Positions 45,056-54,639 of a DNA stretch of 64,000 nucleotides are shown here, piece after piece. Origin of the DNA: Serinibacter salmoneus (GTDB lineage Bacteria; Actinomycetota; Actinomycetes; Actinomycetales; Beutenbergiaceae); NCBI RefSeq assembly GCF_002563925.1, contig NZ_PDJD01000001.1:936973-1000972 (forward strand). The letters run 5' to 3'. The position numbers and the translations under genes were made by a program. The stretch's first letter is position 1, and each line of letters starts with the position of its first letter. The notes beneath the pieces were generated by a model, which had not been told where the DNA came from, did no database searches, and saw nothing but the letters and a program-made list of their open reading frames with translations.

Positions 45056-45793
45056 ATGACCGACTCGAGGCAGCCGGGTTCTGACGTCCCCGGGCCCGAT
45101 GGCCCTCAGGCGCAGCCGAGCCGGTCCCGGCGATCCCTCTCCGCGCTCAAGGAGACCGTGCTGGTCGTCGCGATCGCGCTGGTCATCTCCCTGCTCGTCA
45201 AGACCTTCCTGGTCCAGGCGTTCTACATCCCCTCCTCCTCCATGGAGGACACCCTCGAGGTGGGCGACCGGGTCCTGGTCTCCCGTCTCGCCCCCGGCCT
45301 GCTGGAGGTCCACCGCGGAGACATCGTGGTCTTCGAGGACCCGGGCGGGTGGCTGCGTGACGACGCCGATCCCGACTCCCTGAAGCAGCGGTTGATCACC
45401 GTGGGGGAGTTCGTGGGACTCCTGCCCGCCAACACCGGCTCCCACCTGATCAAGCGCGTGATCGGTCTGCCGGGCGACACCGTGGCGTGTTGCGGGCAGG
45501 ACGGGCGCGTCACGGTGAACGGTGTGCCGATCGACGAACCGTACGTGATCGAGGGAGCCGCACCCAGCGACGTGCCCTTCGAGGTCACGGTGCCCGAGGG
45601 GCACCTGTTCGTGCTCGGTGACAACCGGTCCAACTCCGCCGACTCCCGCTACCACCAGGGTGCGCCGGGTGGCGGCACGGTGCCGATCGAGAACGTCGTC
45701 GGAGTCGCCCAGGTCACCATCTGGCCGCTGGACAGGGTCGGACTCCTGCGCAATCCGGGTACGACCTTCGCGGATGTCCCCGAGGCGTCCTAG
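45056..45793 (+). CDS. lepB: Signal peptidase I
   Basis: 245 residues. Cytoplasmic Pro/Arg/Ser-rich N-terminus, one membrane helix (about 27-50), catalytic Ser62 in IPSSSMEDTL and Lys133 in LIKRVIGLPGD, then the C-terminal box LGDNRSNSADSRYH. Cleaves Sec and Tat signal peptides outside the membrane. ATG 45056 is preferred over GTG 45053 because AAAGGA stands only two bases before the GTG. Overlaps rnhB if that gene starts at 45774. Confidence 0.94.
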   Translation: MTDSRQPGSDVPGPDGPQAQPSRSRRSLSALKETVLVVAIALVISLLVKTFLVQAFYIPSSSMEDTLEVGDRVLVSRLAPGLLEVHRGDIVVFEDPGGWLRDDADPDSLKQRLITVGEFVGLLPANTGSHLIKRVIGLPGDTVACCGQDGRVTVNGVPIDEPYVIEGAAPSDVPFEVTVPEGHLFVLGDNRSNSADSRYHQGAPGGGTVPIENVVGVAQVTIWPLDRVGLLRNPGTTFADVPEAS

Positions 45794-46511
45794 CCCCGCC
45801 GCGGGACCCGCGCCCACCATGGCGGTGGAGCGCGAGTTGCTGCGCAGCGCGAACGTGGTCGCGGGGATGGACGAGGTCGGGCGGGGCTGCCTCGCAGGCC
45901 CGGTCAGCGTGGGCGTCGTCGTCGTCGACGCCGAGCGCCGTCGCCAACCCCCGGGGATCCGGGACTCCAAGATCATCACAGCCTCGGCGCGGGAGCGGCT
46001 GGTCCCCGCGATCACGCGGTGGGCGCTCGCGAGCGCCGTCGGGCACGCGAGCGCGCAGGAGATCGACGCCATCGGGATCATCGCGGCGCTCCGGCTCGCT
46101 GGGAACCGGGCACTGCGGGCTCTCCCGGTCGCACATCGGCCCCAGGTGGTCGTGCTGGACGGCAGCCACGACTGGCTCACCGCGCCGCAGGACCTGCTCA
46201 CCTCGCTCGAGACCGACCGCGTGGAGGCCGACGATCAGGACCAGACTCCGGCCTCGGTGGTGATGCGGGTCAAGGCCGACCGGCTGTGCACGAGCGTGGC
46301 CGCTGCCAGCGTGCTGGCCAAGGTGGAACGGGACGCCATCATGCGCGCCGAACACGCACGGGACCCGCGCTATGACTGGGCCGCCAACAAGGGGTACGCC
46401 TCCCCGAGCCACATCGCCGCCCTCGCGCGACACGGAGCCTGTGGGCTGCACCGACGATCGTGGAGTCTGCCCGGCGTCGCGGACCCGTCGCGGGGGGTCG
46501 AGTTGGCATGA
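45774..46511 (+). CDS. rnhB: Ribonuclease HII
   Basis: 245 residues from ATG 45774 (overlapping lepB by 20 bp), chosen because the MSPRRPSPAAGPAPT lead resembles the N-terminus of relatives; ATG 45819 is the alternative. Catalytic set: GMDEVGRGCLAGP (Asp and Glu near residues 33-34), Asp in LDGSHDW (about 138) and Asp in VKADRLCTSVAAASVLAKVERD (about 175-185). Removes ribonucleotides from DNA. Followed seven bases later by the DUF2469 gene. Confidence 0.92.
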   Translation: MSPRRPSPAAGPAPTMAVERELLRSANVVAGMDEVGRGCLAGPVSVGVVVVDAERRRQPPGIRDSKIITASARERLVPAITRWALASAVGHASAQEIDAIGIIAALRLAGNRALRALPVAHRPQVVVLDGSHDWLTAPQDLLTSLETDRVEADDQDQTPASVVMRVKADRLCTSVAAASVLAKVERDAIMRAEHARDPRYDWAANKGYASPSHIAALARHGACGLHRRSWSLPGVADPSRGVELA

Positions 46512-46518
46512 TGGTCCC

Positions 46519-46830
46519 GTGAGCGCAGAGGACCTGGAGAACTACGAGACGGAACTGGAGCTCGCCCTCTACCGCGAGTACCGCGACGTCGTGGGCCTGT
46601 TCAACTACGTGGTGGAGACCGAACGCCGGTTCTACCTGGCCAACTCGGTGGACCTGCAGGTGCGCTCGGCGGGCGGAGAGGTCTTCTTCGAGTTGACGCT
46701 CGCCGACGCCTGGGTCTGGGACGTGTACCGCTCGGCCCGGTTCATCAAGCAGGTGCGTGTGGTCACGTTCAAGGACGTCAACGTCGAGGAGCTCTCGCCG
46801 GCGGACTTGCAGATGCCGGACGCGCCGTGA
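46519..46830 (+). CDS. DUF2469 family protein
   Basis: 103 residues from GTG, conserved actinobacterial family next to rnhB: ENYETELELALYREYRDVV, then ETERRFYLAN, FFELTLADAWVWDVYR and KQVRVVTFKDVNVEEL. Acidic, soluble, function unknown. CATGAT (46508-46513) just before the GTG suggests a leaderless transcript. The 114 bp after it contain no gene. Confidence 0.88.
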   Translation: MSAEDLENYETELELALYREYRDVVGLFNYVVETERRFYLANSVDLQVRSAGGEVFFELTLADAWVWDVYRSARFIKQVRVVTFKDVNVEELSPADLQMPDAP

Positions 46831-46944
46831 CGCCGATCCTGGCTGTCCCCAGGTAGCACCACGACCACACCCGGTGCGGTTGTCCCCAGGCGCACCCCGG
46901 TCTCCCGCGCGAGCGGCGCACGCTGGTCGCGGAGGTGATGCGCC

Positions 46945-47301
46945 GTGGCGTACAAGGACGAGGTCGGGCGCGCGGGGGAACAACTCGCAGCGCAGTGGGT
47001 GGTCGATCAGGGCTGGGAGTTGCTCGCCCGCAACTGGCGAGTCGCACGTGGCGAGATCGACCTGATCGCACGCGAGGGTGACACGGTCGTCGCCATCGAG
47101 GTGAAGACGCGCACCAGCGCCACCTTCGGAGGGGCGCTGGCGGCCGTGACACCGCCGAAGGTGGCGCGCCTGCGCCGATTGTTCGGGCACTGGCTCGCGG
47201 AGCAGACCGTGCGGACAGGCGAGGTGCGCATCGACGTGATCGCCGTGACCCTCGCTCCGGGCCGGATACCCGAGGTCACGCACCTGCGGGGGGTGGCGTG
47301 A
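46945..47301 (+). CDS. YraN/UPF0102 family nuclease-fold protein
   Basis: 118 residues, standard length. PD-(D/E)XK-type core visible in RGEIDLIAREGDTVVAIEVKTR (Asp near residue 39 and the EVK triad near 52-54). The family is widespread with no settled role. In actinobacteria it precedes comM and dprA, suggesting a link to DNA uptake or repair. GTG start after GGAGG; overlaps comM. Confidence 0.88.
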   Translation: MAYKDEVGRAGEQLAAQWVVDQGWELLARNWRVARGEIDLIAREGDTVVAIEVKTRTSATFGGALAAVTPPKVARLRRLFGHWLAEQTVRTGEVRIDVIAVTLAPGRIPEVTHLRGVA

Positions 47302-48824
47302 TGGTGTACCGCACCCGCGCCGTCAACCTTCGCGGGATGGCGGGCACCGTGGTGGAGGTCGAGGCGCACGTCGCGCTCGGGCTGCCTGCCTTCAGCCTCG
47401 TGGGTCGACCCGACCCCGCCCTCGCGGAGGCCAGGGAGCGGGTCCGCGCCGCCGTGCAGTCCTGCGGGCTGACCTTCCCACCGCGTCGGATCACCGTGAA
47501 CCTCCTGCCCGCCTCCGAGCCGAAGGCGGGTTCCGGATTCGACCTCGCCGTTGCGGTGTGTGTGCTCGGCGCCGCGGGCATCCTGGCCACGCAGACCCCC
47601 GAGGTGGTGCACCTGGGGGAACTCGGCCTCGACGGGCGGGTGCACCCCGTGCGGGGGATCCTCCCGATGGTCCTCGCGTGTGTAGCGGCGGGGTTCACGA
47701 GGGTGGTCGTGCCGTCAGCAGACGTGGCCGAGGCACGGCTGGTGCCGGGGGCCCAGGTCACCGGTGTGACGCATCTCGCCGAGCTCGCCGCTCGCTACGG
47801 CGCGGACGTGCGCGTTGGCGCGCTCGACCCGGTGCGCCGCACCGTCGCAGCGGCCCCACCTCGTGTCGAGCCCGACCTCGCCGACGTCGCCGGCCAGGAG
47901 TTCGCCCGGTATGCGCTGGAGGTCGCCGCCGCCGGGGGCCACCACCTCTACCTGGTGGGCCCGCCGGGAACCGGGAAGACGATGCTCGCCGCGAGGCTGC
48001 CCGGCATCCTGCCGGACCTGACCGAGGCACAGGCCGTGGAGGTCACCTCGGTGCACTCCGTGGCCGGCACCTTCGAACCGAGCAACGGACTGCTGCGCCG
48101 CCCGCCGCTGGAGGCGCCCCATCACACGGCCTCGCCGGCCGCGATCGTGGGGGGTGGTTCAGGGGTGCCACGCCCGGGTGCGGCCTCGCGTGCCCACTGC
48201 GGCGTGCTCCTGCTCGACGAGGCACCGGAGTTCCCCGCGAGGGTCCTGGACACCCTGCGTCAGCCGTTGGAGAGCGGACGCATCAGACTGGACCGCGCGG
48301 TGGGCAGCGCCGACTATCCCGCCGGGTTCCAACTGGTGCTCGCCGCGAACCCGTGCCCGTGCGGCCGTGGCTCGGGGAAGGCCGTGGACTGCGTGTGCAG
48401 TTCGCTGCAGCGGCGCCGCTATGCCGCACGACTGTCCGGCCCGCTCCTGGACCGGGTCGACATCCAGGTGGAGGTGCCGCGGTCCACGCCCGGCGCACTG
48501 GGCGCGGCACCCGGCGAGGCCTCCGCGAGTGTCGCGGAGCGGGTGGCGAGTGCGCGCCGTGCCATGGCGGCACGCTGGCGGGCTACCCCGTGGCAGACCA
48601 ACGCCGCGGTGCCCGGCGCATGGCTGCGCAGCCAGCACCCGCTGACGCATGACGCCGGTCGCGAGGTGCGGCGCGCCGTCGAACTGGGTCACCTCAGCCT
48701 GCGCGGCGCCGACCGGGTGACGCGGCTCGCGTGGACCATCGCCGACCTCTCGGGTGCCGAACGCCCGGGACCCGATGACGTGGCCACCGCGATGACGCTG
48801 CGGATGCGGGGACGCCATGAGTGA
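47298..48824 (+). CDS. comM: YifB/ComM-type AAA+ ATPase
   Basis: 508 residues (ATG 47301 is an equal alternative start). N-terminal ChlI-like domain (GLPAFSLVGRPDPALAEAR, about 32), Walker A LVGPPGTGKTMLAARLPG (about 219), Walker B GVLLLDEAPEF (about 303), a Cys cluster NPCPCGRG...CVC (about 353) and a C-terminal MgCl-like helical domain. ComM promotes branch migration during natural transformation. Overlaps dprA by eight bases. Confidence 0.92.
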   Translation: MMVYRTRAVNLRGMAGTVVEVEAHVALGLPAFSLVGRPDPALAEARERVRAAVQSCGLTFPPRRITVNLLPASEPKAGSGFDLAVAVCVLGAAGILATQTPEVVHLGELGLDGRVHPVRGILPMVLACVAAGFTRVVVPSADVAEARLVPGAQVTGVTHLAELAARYGADVRVGALDPVRRTVAAAPPRVEPDLADVAGQEFARYALEVAAAGGHHLYLVGPPGTGKTMLAARLPGILPDLTEAQAVEVTSVHSVAGTFEPSNGLLRRPPLEAPHHTASPAAIVGGGSGVPRPGAASRAHCGVLLLDEAPEFPARVLDTLRQPLESGRIRLDRAVGSADYPAGFQLVLAANPCPCGRGSGKAVDCVCSSLQRRRYAARLSGPLLDRVDIQVEVPRSTPGALGAAPGEASASVAERVASARRAMAARWRATPWQTNAAVPGAWLRSQHPLTHDAGREVRRAVELGHLSLRGADRVTRLAWTIADLSGAERPGPDDVATAMTLRMRGRHE

Positions 48825-50076
48825 GCCGGTGCGCAGCGCCGTGCGGGGGTGGGACCCCGAGGATCCACGGCACGCGGCGGTGGCGTGGGGACGCATGGCC
48901 GAACCGGGGGACCTGGCCGCCGCCACCTTGGTGGCTGATCGGGGCCACGTCGCCGCCCTGCGGTGGGTCCTGGGTGGCGCCGGGGGGAACCTCGAGCCGC
49001 CGTGTGAGCCCTGGGACCCGCGGGTGTGGCATCGGGCGCGTGAGCGCTGGGCACCTCGGCTGGAGGTGGTCCGCCCCGAGCGGGAGCTCGCCGTGGTCGA
49101 ACGGCTGGGCGGGACGGTGCTGACACGCCAGGACCCGCGCTGGCCACGGGCGCTCGCCGACCTCGGCCTCGGTGAACCGCACTGCCTGTGGGTGCGGGGC
49201 GATCCTGACCTGCCCCGTCGATGCCGCTCCGGGGGCGTCGCGATCGTCGGGGCGCGCGCCAGTACCGCCTACGGCGCTCACGTGGCGTCCGAGTTCGCTG
49301 CCGGGGTGGTGGCGGCCGGCGGGGTGGTGGTCTCCGGCGGCGCGTACGGGATCGACGCCGTGGCGCATCAGGCCGCCCTTGCTCGTGGCGGTGACACCCT
49401 CGCGGTGATGGCGGGTGGGCTGGACCGCCTCTATCCGGCGGGGAACGCCGAACTCCTGGACCGGGTGACCCGGGAGGGTGCGGTGGTGGCGGAGCTGGGG
49501 CCGGGGTCCTCGCCCACCAGGGCTCGGTTCCTCACGCGCAACCGTCTGATCGCGGCGCTCGCGGCAGCCTGCGTGGTGGTCGAGGCGGGGTGGCGCTCCG
49601 GCACGCTCTCGACCGCGGGGCACGCGGCGCGGCTGCTGCGCCCGGTCGGGGCCGTACCCGGGCCGGTCACCTCCGCGGCCTCTGCCGGCTGCCACCGCCT
49701 GCTGCGGGACCAGGCCGCGATCTGCGTCACGGACGTGCCCGAGGTCATGAGCCTGGTCGAGTCCGCTGACGCGACTCGGCCGGAGGCTCGTGAGCAGGTA
49801 TCGGTCTCCACGGTCGAGCCCGGCGCACCACAGGGCGATCAGGTCGGGCCGCCCCCGGGGCTCGCGGCACGCGAGCTCGCGGTCTGGGAGGCCCTGCCGG
49901 CACGGGGCAGCGCCACCCCCGACGCCCTGATCCGTGCCAGCGGCCTTGCTCCGCGGGAGGTGAATGCCGCACTGGGCAGGCTGGAACTCGGCGGTCACCT
50001 GGAGCGGGACGGCGCTCGGCTGCGGCGATCGAGGCGCCCTCGCCGTTCCAGCGCCCACGGTCCTGTGGTTGACTGA
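48817..50076 (+). CDS. dprA: DNA processing protein DprA
   Basis: 419 residues. Rossmann-like DprA core from about 135 to 320: IVGARASTAYGAHVA, VVSGGAYGIDAVAHQAAL, TLAVMAGGLDRLYPAGN, PTRARFLTRNRLIAAL and the GTLSTAGHAA loop. The C-terminal winged-helix-like segment (about 355-405) contains DALIRASGLAPREVNAALGRLELGG. It loads RecA on incoming single strands. Shares an operon with comM. Confidence 0.93.
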   Translation: MSEPVRSAVRGWDPEDPRHAAVAWGRMAEPGDLAAATLVADRGHVAALRWVLGGAGGNLEPPCEPWDPRVWHRARERWAPRLEVVRPERELAVVERLGGTVLTRQDPRWPRALADLGLGEPHCLWVRGDPDLPRRCRSGGVAIVGARASTAYGAHVASEFAAGVVAAGGVVVSGGAYGIDAVAHQAALARGGDTLAVMAGGLDRLYPAGNAELLDRVTREGAVVAELGPGSSPTRARFLTRNRLIAALAAACVVVEAGWRSGTLSTAGHAARLLRPVGAVPGPVTSAASAGCHRLLRDQAAICVTDVPEVMSLVESADATRPEAREQVSVSTVEPGAPQGDQVGPPPGLAARELAVWEALPARGSATPDALIRASGLAPREVNAALGRLELGGHLERDGARLRRSRRPRRSSAHGPVVD

Positions 50077-50115
50077 ATTCGGGCGGTCCGGACGGCGAGC
50101 GAGGGAGGAGTGGCC

Positions 50116-50646
50116 GTGGACGACGCACGCACCTCGCTTCGCCTGCTCGACCTCGACGACGCCCCGCTCCTGGCCGAGCTCCGGGCGCGTAACGCCGATC
50201 ACCTTCGGCCGTGGGAACCCACCCGACCCGCCCGGTTCGTCACCAGGCAGGGGCAGACCGCGTACGTCGAGCAGTTGCTGAGGGCCTACGAGAACGGCGA
50301 CGGGGTGCCGTTCGCGATCACCACGCAGGGCCGCGTCATCGGGCAGGTGACTCTCGCCGGCATCGTCCGCGGCGCCTTGCAGTCCTGTTCCCTGGGGTAC
50401 TGGGTGGGCGCGGCGGACACCGGGGTCGGGCACGCCACCCGCGCCGCGACGCTCGCGATCGGGTTCGCGTTCTCGCAGCTGGGGTTGCACCGGGTGCAGG
50501 CCGAGACCCTCCCCGAGAACGCGCCCTCGCGTGCCGTGCTGCGGCGTAACGCGTTCGTGCAGTACGGCCTGGCACCGCAGTACCTGAGCATCGACGGACA
50601 GTGGCGTGACCACCTGATGTTCCAGCGGCTGGCGCCCGCCCGGTGA
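50116..50646 (+). CDS. GNAT acetyltransferase, RimJ/RimL type
   Basis: 176 residues from GTG 50116 (GTG 50110 possible but inside the GAGGGAGGAG site). RimJ-like layout: LRLLDLDDAPLLAELRARN, a tryptophan after HLRPWEPTRP, YWVGAADTGVGHATRAATLAIGFAF acetyl-CoA region, LHRVQAETLPENAPSRAVLRRNAF and a C-terminal GQWRDHLMFQRL. Probably an N-terminal or ribosomal-protein acetyltransferase; substrate unknown. It lies between dprA and xerC. Confidence 0.83.
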   Translation: MDDARTSLRLLDLDDAPLLAELRARNADHLRPWEPTRPARFVTRQGQTAYVEQLLRAYENGDGVPFAITTQGRVIGQVTLAGIVRGALQSCSLGYWVGAADTGVGHATRAATLAIGFAFSQLGLHRVQAETLPENAPSRAVLRRNAFVQYGLAPQYLSIDGQWRDHLMFQRLAPAR

Positions 50647-50720
50647 CGCGGTCGGTCGAGACCCTGGACTTGCCGGGCCGTGTCATTGCCAAGGGCCGCG
50701 CAGGGGCGCACCATGGGGCC

Positions 50721-51740
50721 ATGGTCCAGGGCTCCACGCCGGCGAGTGCACGCCCGCGCGATGCGGCCCTCGTGGAGGAGTTCAGCGATCACTTGAGGCT
50801 GCAGCGTGGGCGCTCCGCACACACCGTGCGGGCCTATGCGGGCGATGTCGCCGATCTTCTGGCGCAGGCCCCGGGCGACGCGACCGGCGCCGATCTGACT
50901 CGGCTGGACCTGGCGGTGCTGCGGCGTTGGCTCGCCCGGCAGCACGAGCGCGGACTCGCGCGCTCGACGATCGCGCGCCGAGGTGCCTCCGTCCGCACGT
51001 TCACGGCCTGGGCGCACGCGTGTGGGCACCTGGCCACGGACCCGGCGCTGCTGTTGCGCTCGCCGCGCGCCGACCGCACGCTGCCCGTGGTGCTCACGGC
51101 GGCGCAGTCAGCGGCACTCGTGACCACACCGGGTGTGCCGGCCGTGTCCGCGCAGGCGGCTGATGACACCGCGGGGGAGCGGGACCACCGGGTGCGCGCA
51201 CCCGCTGAGGACGGCGAACTCGAGGCGGCACGCGCTCGCGGTGTGCACGCCCGCGACCGCGCGATGCTGGAGATCCTGTACTCCAGTGCTCTGCGCGTCT
51301 CGGAGCTGTGCGGACTGGAGGTGTCCGACGCCGACCTGGGCGAGCGCTTGCTGCGCGTGCTCGGGAAGGGAGGTAAGGAGCGCATGGTGCCCTTCGGGGC
51401 CCCCGCGGCACGGGCGCTGGAGGAATGGCTTCGGCTGCGCCAGGAGTTCTCGCAATCGGCGCAGACCCGCGCCCTGTTCCTCGGCGTCCGGGGCCGCCGC
51501 ATCGACCCTCGCACGGTGCGGCGGATCGTGCACCGGGCGAGCGCCGCGGCCGGGGTGCCGGACCTCGCGCCCCACGGGCTGCGGCACAGCGCCGCCACTC
51601 ACCTGCTCGACGGCGGCTCCGACCTGCGCGCCATCCAGCAGTACCTCGGGCACGCCTCGCTCGCCACCACCCAGCGTTACACCCACGTCAGTTCCGAGCG
51701 GCTGATGGCCGCCTACCGCCAGGCGCACCCCCACGCCTGA
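50721..51740 (+). CDS. xerC: Tyrosine recombinase XerC
   Basis: 339 residues. N-terminal SAM-like domain, then the catalytic core with Arg in SSALRVSELCGLEV (about 193), Lys in GKGGKERMVPFG, HGLRHSAATHLLDGG (His-x-x-Arg, about 287) and Tyr in TTQRYTHVSSERL (about 319). An Asp/Glu/Ala-rich insertion of about 40 residues (about 140-175) makes it longer than usual XerC. Resolves chromosome dimers at dif. Position after dprA matches other actinobacterial xerC genes; XerD is not in the window. Confidence 0.9.
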   Translation: MVQGSTPASARPRDAALVEEFSDHLRLQRGRSAHTVRAYAGDVADLLAQAPGDATGADLTRLDLAVLRRWLARQHERGLARSTIARRGASVRTFTAWAHACGHLATDPALLLRSPRADRTLPVVLTAAQSAALVTTPGVPAVSAQAADDTAGERDHRVRAPAEDGELEAARARGVHARDRAMLEILYSSALRVSELCGLEVSDADLGERLLRVLGKGGKERMVPFGAPAARALEEWLRLRQEFSQSAQTRALFLGVRGRRIDPRTVRRIVHRASAAAGVPDLAPHGLRHSAATHLLDGGSDLRAIQQYLGHASLATTQRYTHVSSERLMAAYRQAHPHA

Positions 51741-51772
51741 GCCGCCTCGGGTGAGCATCCGACTCGGCTCGC

Positions 51773-52327
51773 TCACTCGAGCAGGCGGATCGCCACCGGC
51801 TGTACCAGGGAGAGCGGATCGAGGTAGTCCGACCCCAGCCGCGCGCCCCAGTGCAGGCCCGAGTCCGCCGCGTGACCTGGTCGCTCCACCGGGCTGAGCA
51901 GGCCGATCACGGCGCCTCGCTGCACCGACTCCCCGGTGCTCACGATCGCTGCCAGCGGTTCGTAGGTGGTCCGTACGCCGTCGGCGTGGTCGATCGAGAC
52001 CACCGTGCGCCCGGCGACCGGACCGGCGAACGCCACCACCCCGTCGGCCGCCGCACGGACCGGCTCTCCTGCCGCCAGCGCCAGGTCGACCCCTCGGTGG
52101 CCGGGCAGCCACGGCTGATCCGGTGGATCGAACGCCCGCAGGACGACGGGCTGCGCAACGGGCCAGTCGTAGCGCACGCGCTCGGCCGGCCACGCGCCCG
52201 GCTCGGCCTGACCGTGCGGGACTGCGGCGTGCAACGCCGCTGGGCGTGAGTCGACGGCGAGTGCGGTCGTCACGGTGAGGGCAAGGAGGGTGAGCAGGAG
52301 CGCGGCGCGCCCCGAGGGTGCAGGCAT
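51773..52327 (-). CDS. Secreted M23 family peptidase (LytM domain)
   Basis: 184 residues. N-terminal signal peptide (LLLTLLALTVTTALAVDSRP, no lipobox), then a LytM domain with HRGVDLALAAGEPVRAAADG (metal ligands His and Asp, about 85-90) and GLHWGARLG (His, about 164). Short: domain only, without a coiled-coil or wall-binding module. Probably a cell-wall hydrolase or inactive regulator of one; the second active-site His is less clear. Convergent with xerC and divergent from rpsB. Confidence 0.82.
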   Translation of the reverse strand: MPAPSGRAALLLTLLALTVTTALAVDSRPAALHAAVPHGQAEPGAWPAERVRYDWPVAQPVVLRAFDPPDQPWLPGHRGVDLALAAGEPVRAAADGVVAFAGPVAGRTVVSIDHADGVRTTYEPLAAIVSTGESVQRGAVIGLLSPVERPGHAADSGLHWGARLGSDYLDPLSLVQPVAIRLLE

Positions 52328-52481
52328 GCCCGCAGCCTGCCGAGGATCACGGCCCGGCGGGGCCGCGGTCCCCACGCTGTGGAGAACCACGGAGGAACGG
52401 GGCGGTGGGGACAGGGGTGAACGAGGCGCCGCGCCGGCGCCACACCCGCGTGCTGCTGCACGAGGACGGACGGGCGTGGAG

Positions 52482-52720
52482 TACCATGGGTGACGCAGTC
52501 GACTGCGGTCGACTGACATCGCGTGCCCGCACATCGATCGACAGCCCTCGCCGCAGCGCGGGGGAGTGCGTTGATCGAGCCGCCCCGCCACGGTCCCTCT
52601 GTGGTCGCGGGGAGGCGCGGACACCAGGCGGTCGTCCGAACCCGGACGGCCGAGGAACCGGAACGGGTCGCCCCGCGACCCACGACGCGCGGCGACACGC
52701 CGCGCCGGAAAGGACGAGCC
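52482..52720 (+). promoter_or_regulatory. Long rpsB leader with promoter and hairpin
   Basis: A -10-like TACCAT at 52482-52487 and, shortly after, the perfect hairpin CAGTCGAC-TGCG-GTCGACTG (52497-52516). About 230 nt of leader precede the AAAGGA site and ATG 52721. No gene is supported in the 393-bp gap 52328-52720; a leader-based control of rpsB-tsf by S2 is plausible but not shown. Confidence 0.5.
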
Positions 52721-53608
52721 ATGGCCGTCGTCACCATGCGCCAGCTCCTCGAGAGCGGCGTCCACTTCGGGCACCAGACCCGCCGCTGGAACCCGAAGAT
52801 GAAGCGTTTCATCTTCACCGAGCGCAACGGCATCTACATCATCGACCTGCAGCAGTCGCTGGCCGACATCGACCGCGCCTACTCCTTCGTGAAGGAGACC
52901 GTGGCGCACGGCGGCACGATCCTGTTCGTCGGTACCAAGAAGCAGGCGCAGGAGGCCATCGCCGAGCAGGCCGCGCGCGTGGGCATGCCGTACGTCAACC
53001 AGCGTTGGCTCGGTGGCATGCTCACCAACTTCCAGACCGTCAGCAAGCGCCTGGCTCGCCTCGCCGAGCTCGAGGACGTGGACTTCGAGGACGTGGCCGC
53101 CTCCGGCCGCACCAAGAAGGAACTGCTGATGATGCGCCGTGAGAAGGACAAGCTCGAGCGGACCCTGGGCGGTATCCGCACCATGAGCAAGGTCCCCTCC
53201 GCGGTGTGGATCGTCGACACCAAGAAGGAGCACCTCGCGATCGCCGAGGCGCGCAAGCTCAACATCCCGGTGGTCGCCATCCTCGACACCAACTGCGACC
53301 CGGACGAGGTCGACTTCCCGATCCCAGGCAACGACGACGCCATTCGCGCTGTCGCCCTGCTGACCCGGGTGGTGGCCGACGCCGTGGCCGAGGGCACCAT
53401 CGCCCGCCACACCGGCGGTGAGAAGAAGGACGGCGAGACCGCCGAGCCGCTGGCCGAGTGGGAGCGCGAGCTGCTCGAGGCCAACGAGGGTGCGGCTGCT
53501 GCTGAGGCGCCCGCCGCTGAGGCTGCTGAGGCGCCCGCCGCTGAGGCTGCTGAGGCGCCTGCCGCCGAGGCCGCTGAGGCCCCCGCCGCCGAGTCCACCG
53601 ACGCCTGA
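52721..53608 (+). CDS. rpsB: 30S ribosomal protein S2
   Basis: 295 residues. Standard S2 core to about 245: [74 protein letters not shown]. The C-terminal ~45 residues consist of four EAPAAEAA-type units from 24-bp DNA repeats, an extension of a kind seen in actinobacteria. Start ATG after GGAAAGGACGAGCC. Followed by tsf after 35 bp. Confidence 0.97.
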   Translation: MAVVTMRQLLESGVHFGHQTRRWNPKMKRFIFTERNGIYIIDLQQSLADIDRAYSFVKETVAHGGTILFVGTKKQAQEAIAEQAARVGMPYVNQRWLGGMLTNFQTVSKRLARLAELEDVDFEDVAASGRTKKELLMMRREKDKLERTLGGIRTMSKVPSAVWIVDTKKEHLAIAEARKLNIPVVAILDTNCDPDEVDFPIPGNDDAIRAVALLTRVVADAVAEGTIARHTGGEKKDGETAEPLAEWERELLEANEGAAAAEAPAAEAAEAPAAEAAEAPAAEAAEAPAAESTDA

Positions 53609-53643
53609 GCGTCACCCGCACCGAGCAAGGAGATAGCGCACAC

Positions 53644-54489
53644 ATGGCTACGTACACCGCTGCCGACATCAAGGCCCTGCGGGAGAAGTCCGGCGCCGGC
53701 ATGCTGGACGTGAAGAAGGCCCTCGACGAGGCTCAGGGCGATGCAGACAAGGCGATGGAGATCATCCGCATCAAGGGCCTGAAGGGCGTCGCCAAGCGCG
53801 AGGACCGCCAGGCCTCGGAGGGTCTCGTCGTGGCTGCGGTCGTCGACGCGCCTGACGCCGACGGTCAGATCGGCATCCTGGTCGAGTTGAACGCGGAGAC
53901 CGACTTCGTCGCCAAGAACGAGAAGTTCATCGAGTTGGCCGACACCGTGCTCGGGGCTGCGGTCGCTTCAGGTGCCGCGGACGCCGACGCCCTGCTGACC
54001 GCCACGGTCGGCGAGCGTACGGTCTCCGAGCTCGTCGACGAGTCCGCCGCCACGCTCGGCGAGAAGATCGTGGTGCGCCGGGTGGCGCGGCTGGGTGGCG
54101 AGCGCATCGCCACCTACCTGCACCGCACCTCCAAGGACCTGCCCCCGCAGGTCGGTGTGCTGGTCGCGAGCGACGTGCCCGGTGCCGAGATCGCCGGTGA
54201 GGTCGCGATGCACGTGGCCGCCTTCTCCCCGCTGTACCTGCAGCGTGAGGAGATCCCGGAGGCGACCGTCGCCGACGAGCGCCGCATCGCCGAGGAGACG
54301 GCCCGCAACGAGGGCAAGCCCGAGGCCGCGCTGCCGAAGATCATCGAGGGTCGCCTGAACGGGTTCTTCAAGGACCAGGTGCTCCTCGACCAGGCCTTCG
54401 CGCGCGAGCCGAAGAAGTCCGTCGGCACGGTGGTGTCCGAGGCGGGCGGGACGATCACCGGATTCGTCCGCTACCGCGTCGGCGCCTGA
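53644..54489 (+). CDS. tsf: Elongation factor Ts
   Basis: 281 residues. UBA-like N-terminal domain (LREKSGAGMLDVKKALDEAQGD, about 10-31), the core ELNAETDFVAKNEKF (about 81) that contacts EF-Tu, then MHVAAFSPLYL and the C-terminal module. Catalyses GDP release from EF-Tu. ATG after AAGGAG. Followed by a hairpin. Confidence 0.97.
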   Translation: MATYTAADIKALREKSGAGMLDVKKALDEAQGDADKAMEIIRIKGLKGVAKREDRQASEGLVVAAVVDAPDADGQIGILVELNAETDFVAKNEKFIELADTVLGAAVASGAADADALLTATVGERTVSELVDESAATLGEKIVVRRVARLGGERIATYLHRTSKDLPPQVGVLVASDVPGAEIAGEVAMHVAAFSPLYLQREEIPEATVADERRIAEETARNEGKPEAALPKIIEGRLNGFFKDQVLLDQAFAREPKKSVGTVVSEAGGTITGFVRYRVGA

Positions 54490-54503
54490 CCGACCACTGC
54501 GCA

Positions 54504-54543
54504 CGGCCCCGCCGGCACGGAGAGAGACCGTCCGGCGGGGCCG
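54504..54543 (+). terminator. Hairpin after tsf
   Basis: CGGCCCCGCCGG (54504-54515) and CCGGCGGGGCCG (54532-54543) form a perfect 12-bp stem with a 16-nt loop and no T tract. Probable end of the rpsB-tsf transcript; pyrH follows about 100 bp later. Confidence 0.6.
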
Positions 54544-54639
54544 CCGCACACCACCGGGTCGAGTGCTCGTCGCTCGCTCGCCCACACCCCCATCCCGCCC
54601 ATGCCCACTGCACCCGCGCACAGCTTTGGAGGAAACGCC

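Noticed and set aside
46831-46944. A possible small RNA or gene between the DUF2469 and YraN genes
   Set aside because: The repeated GTTGTCCCCAGG/TGTCCCCAGG sequences are noted, but no promoter-terminator pair or coding frame is supported.
54490-54639. Start of pyrH at ATG 54601
   Set aside because: It would add 13 residues without a ribosome-binding site; GTG 54640 has TGGAGGAAA at the right distance and gives the usual N-terminus.
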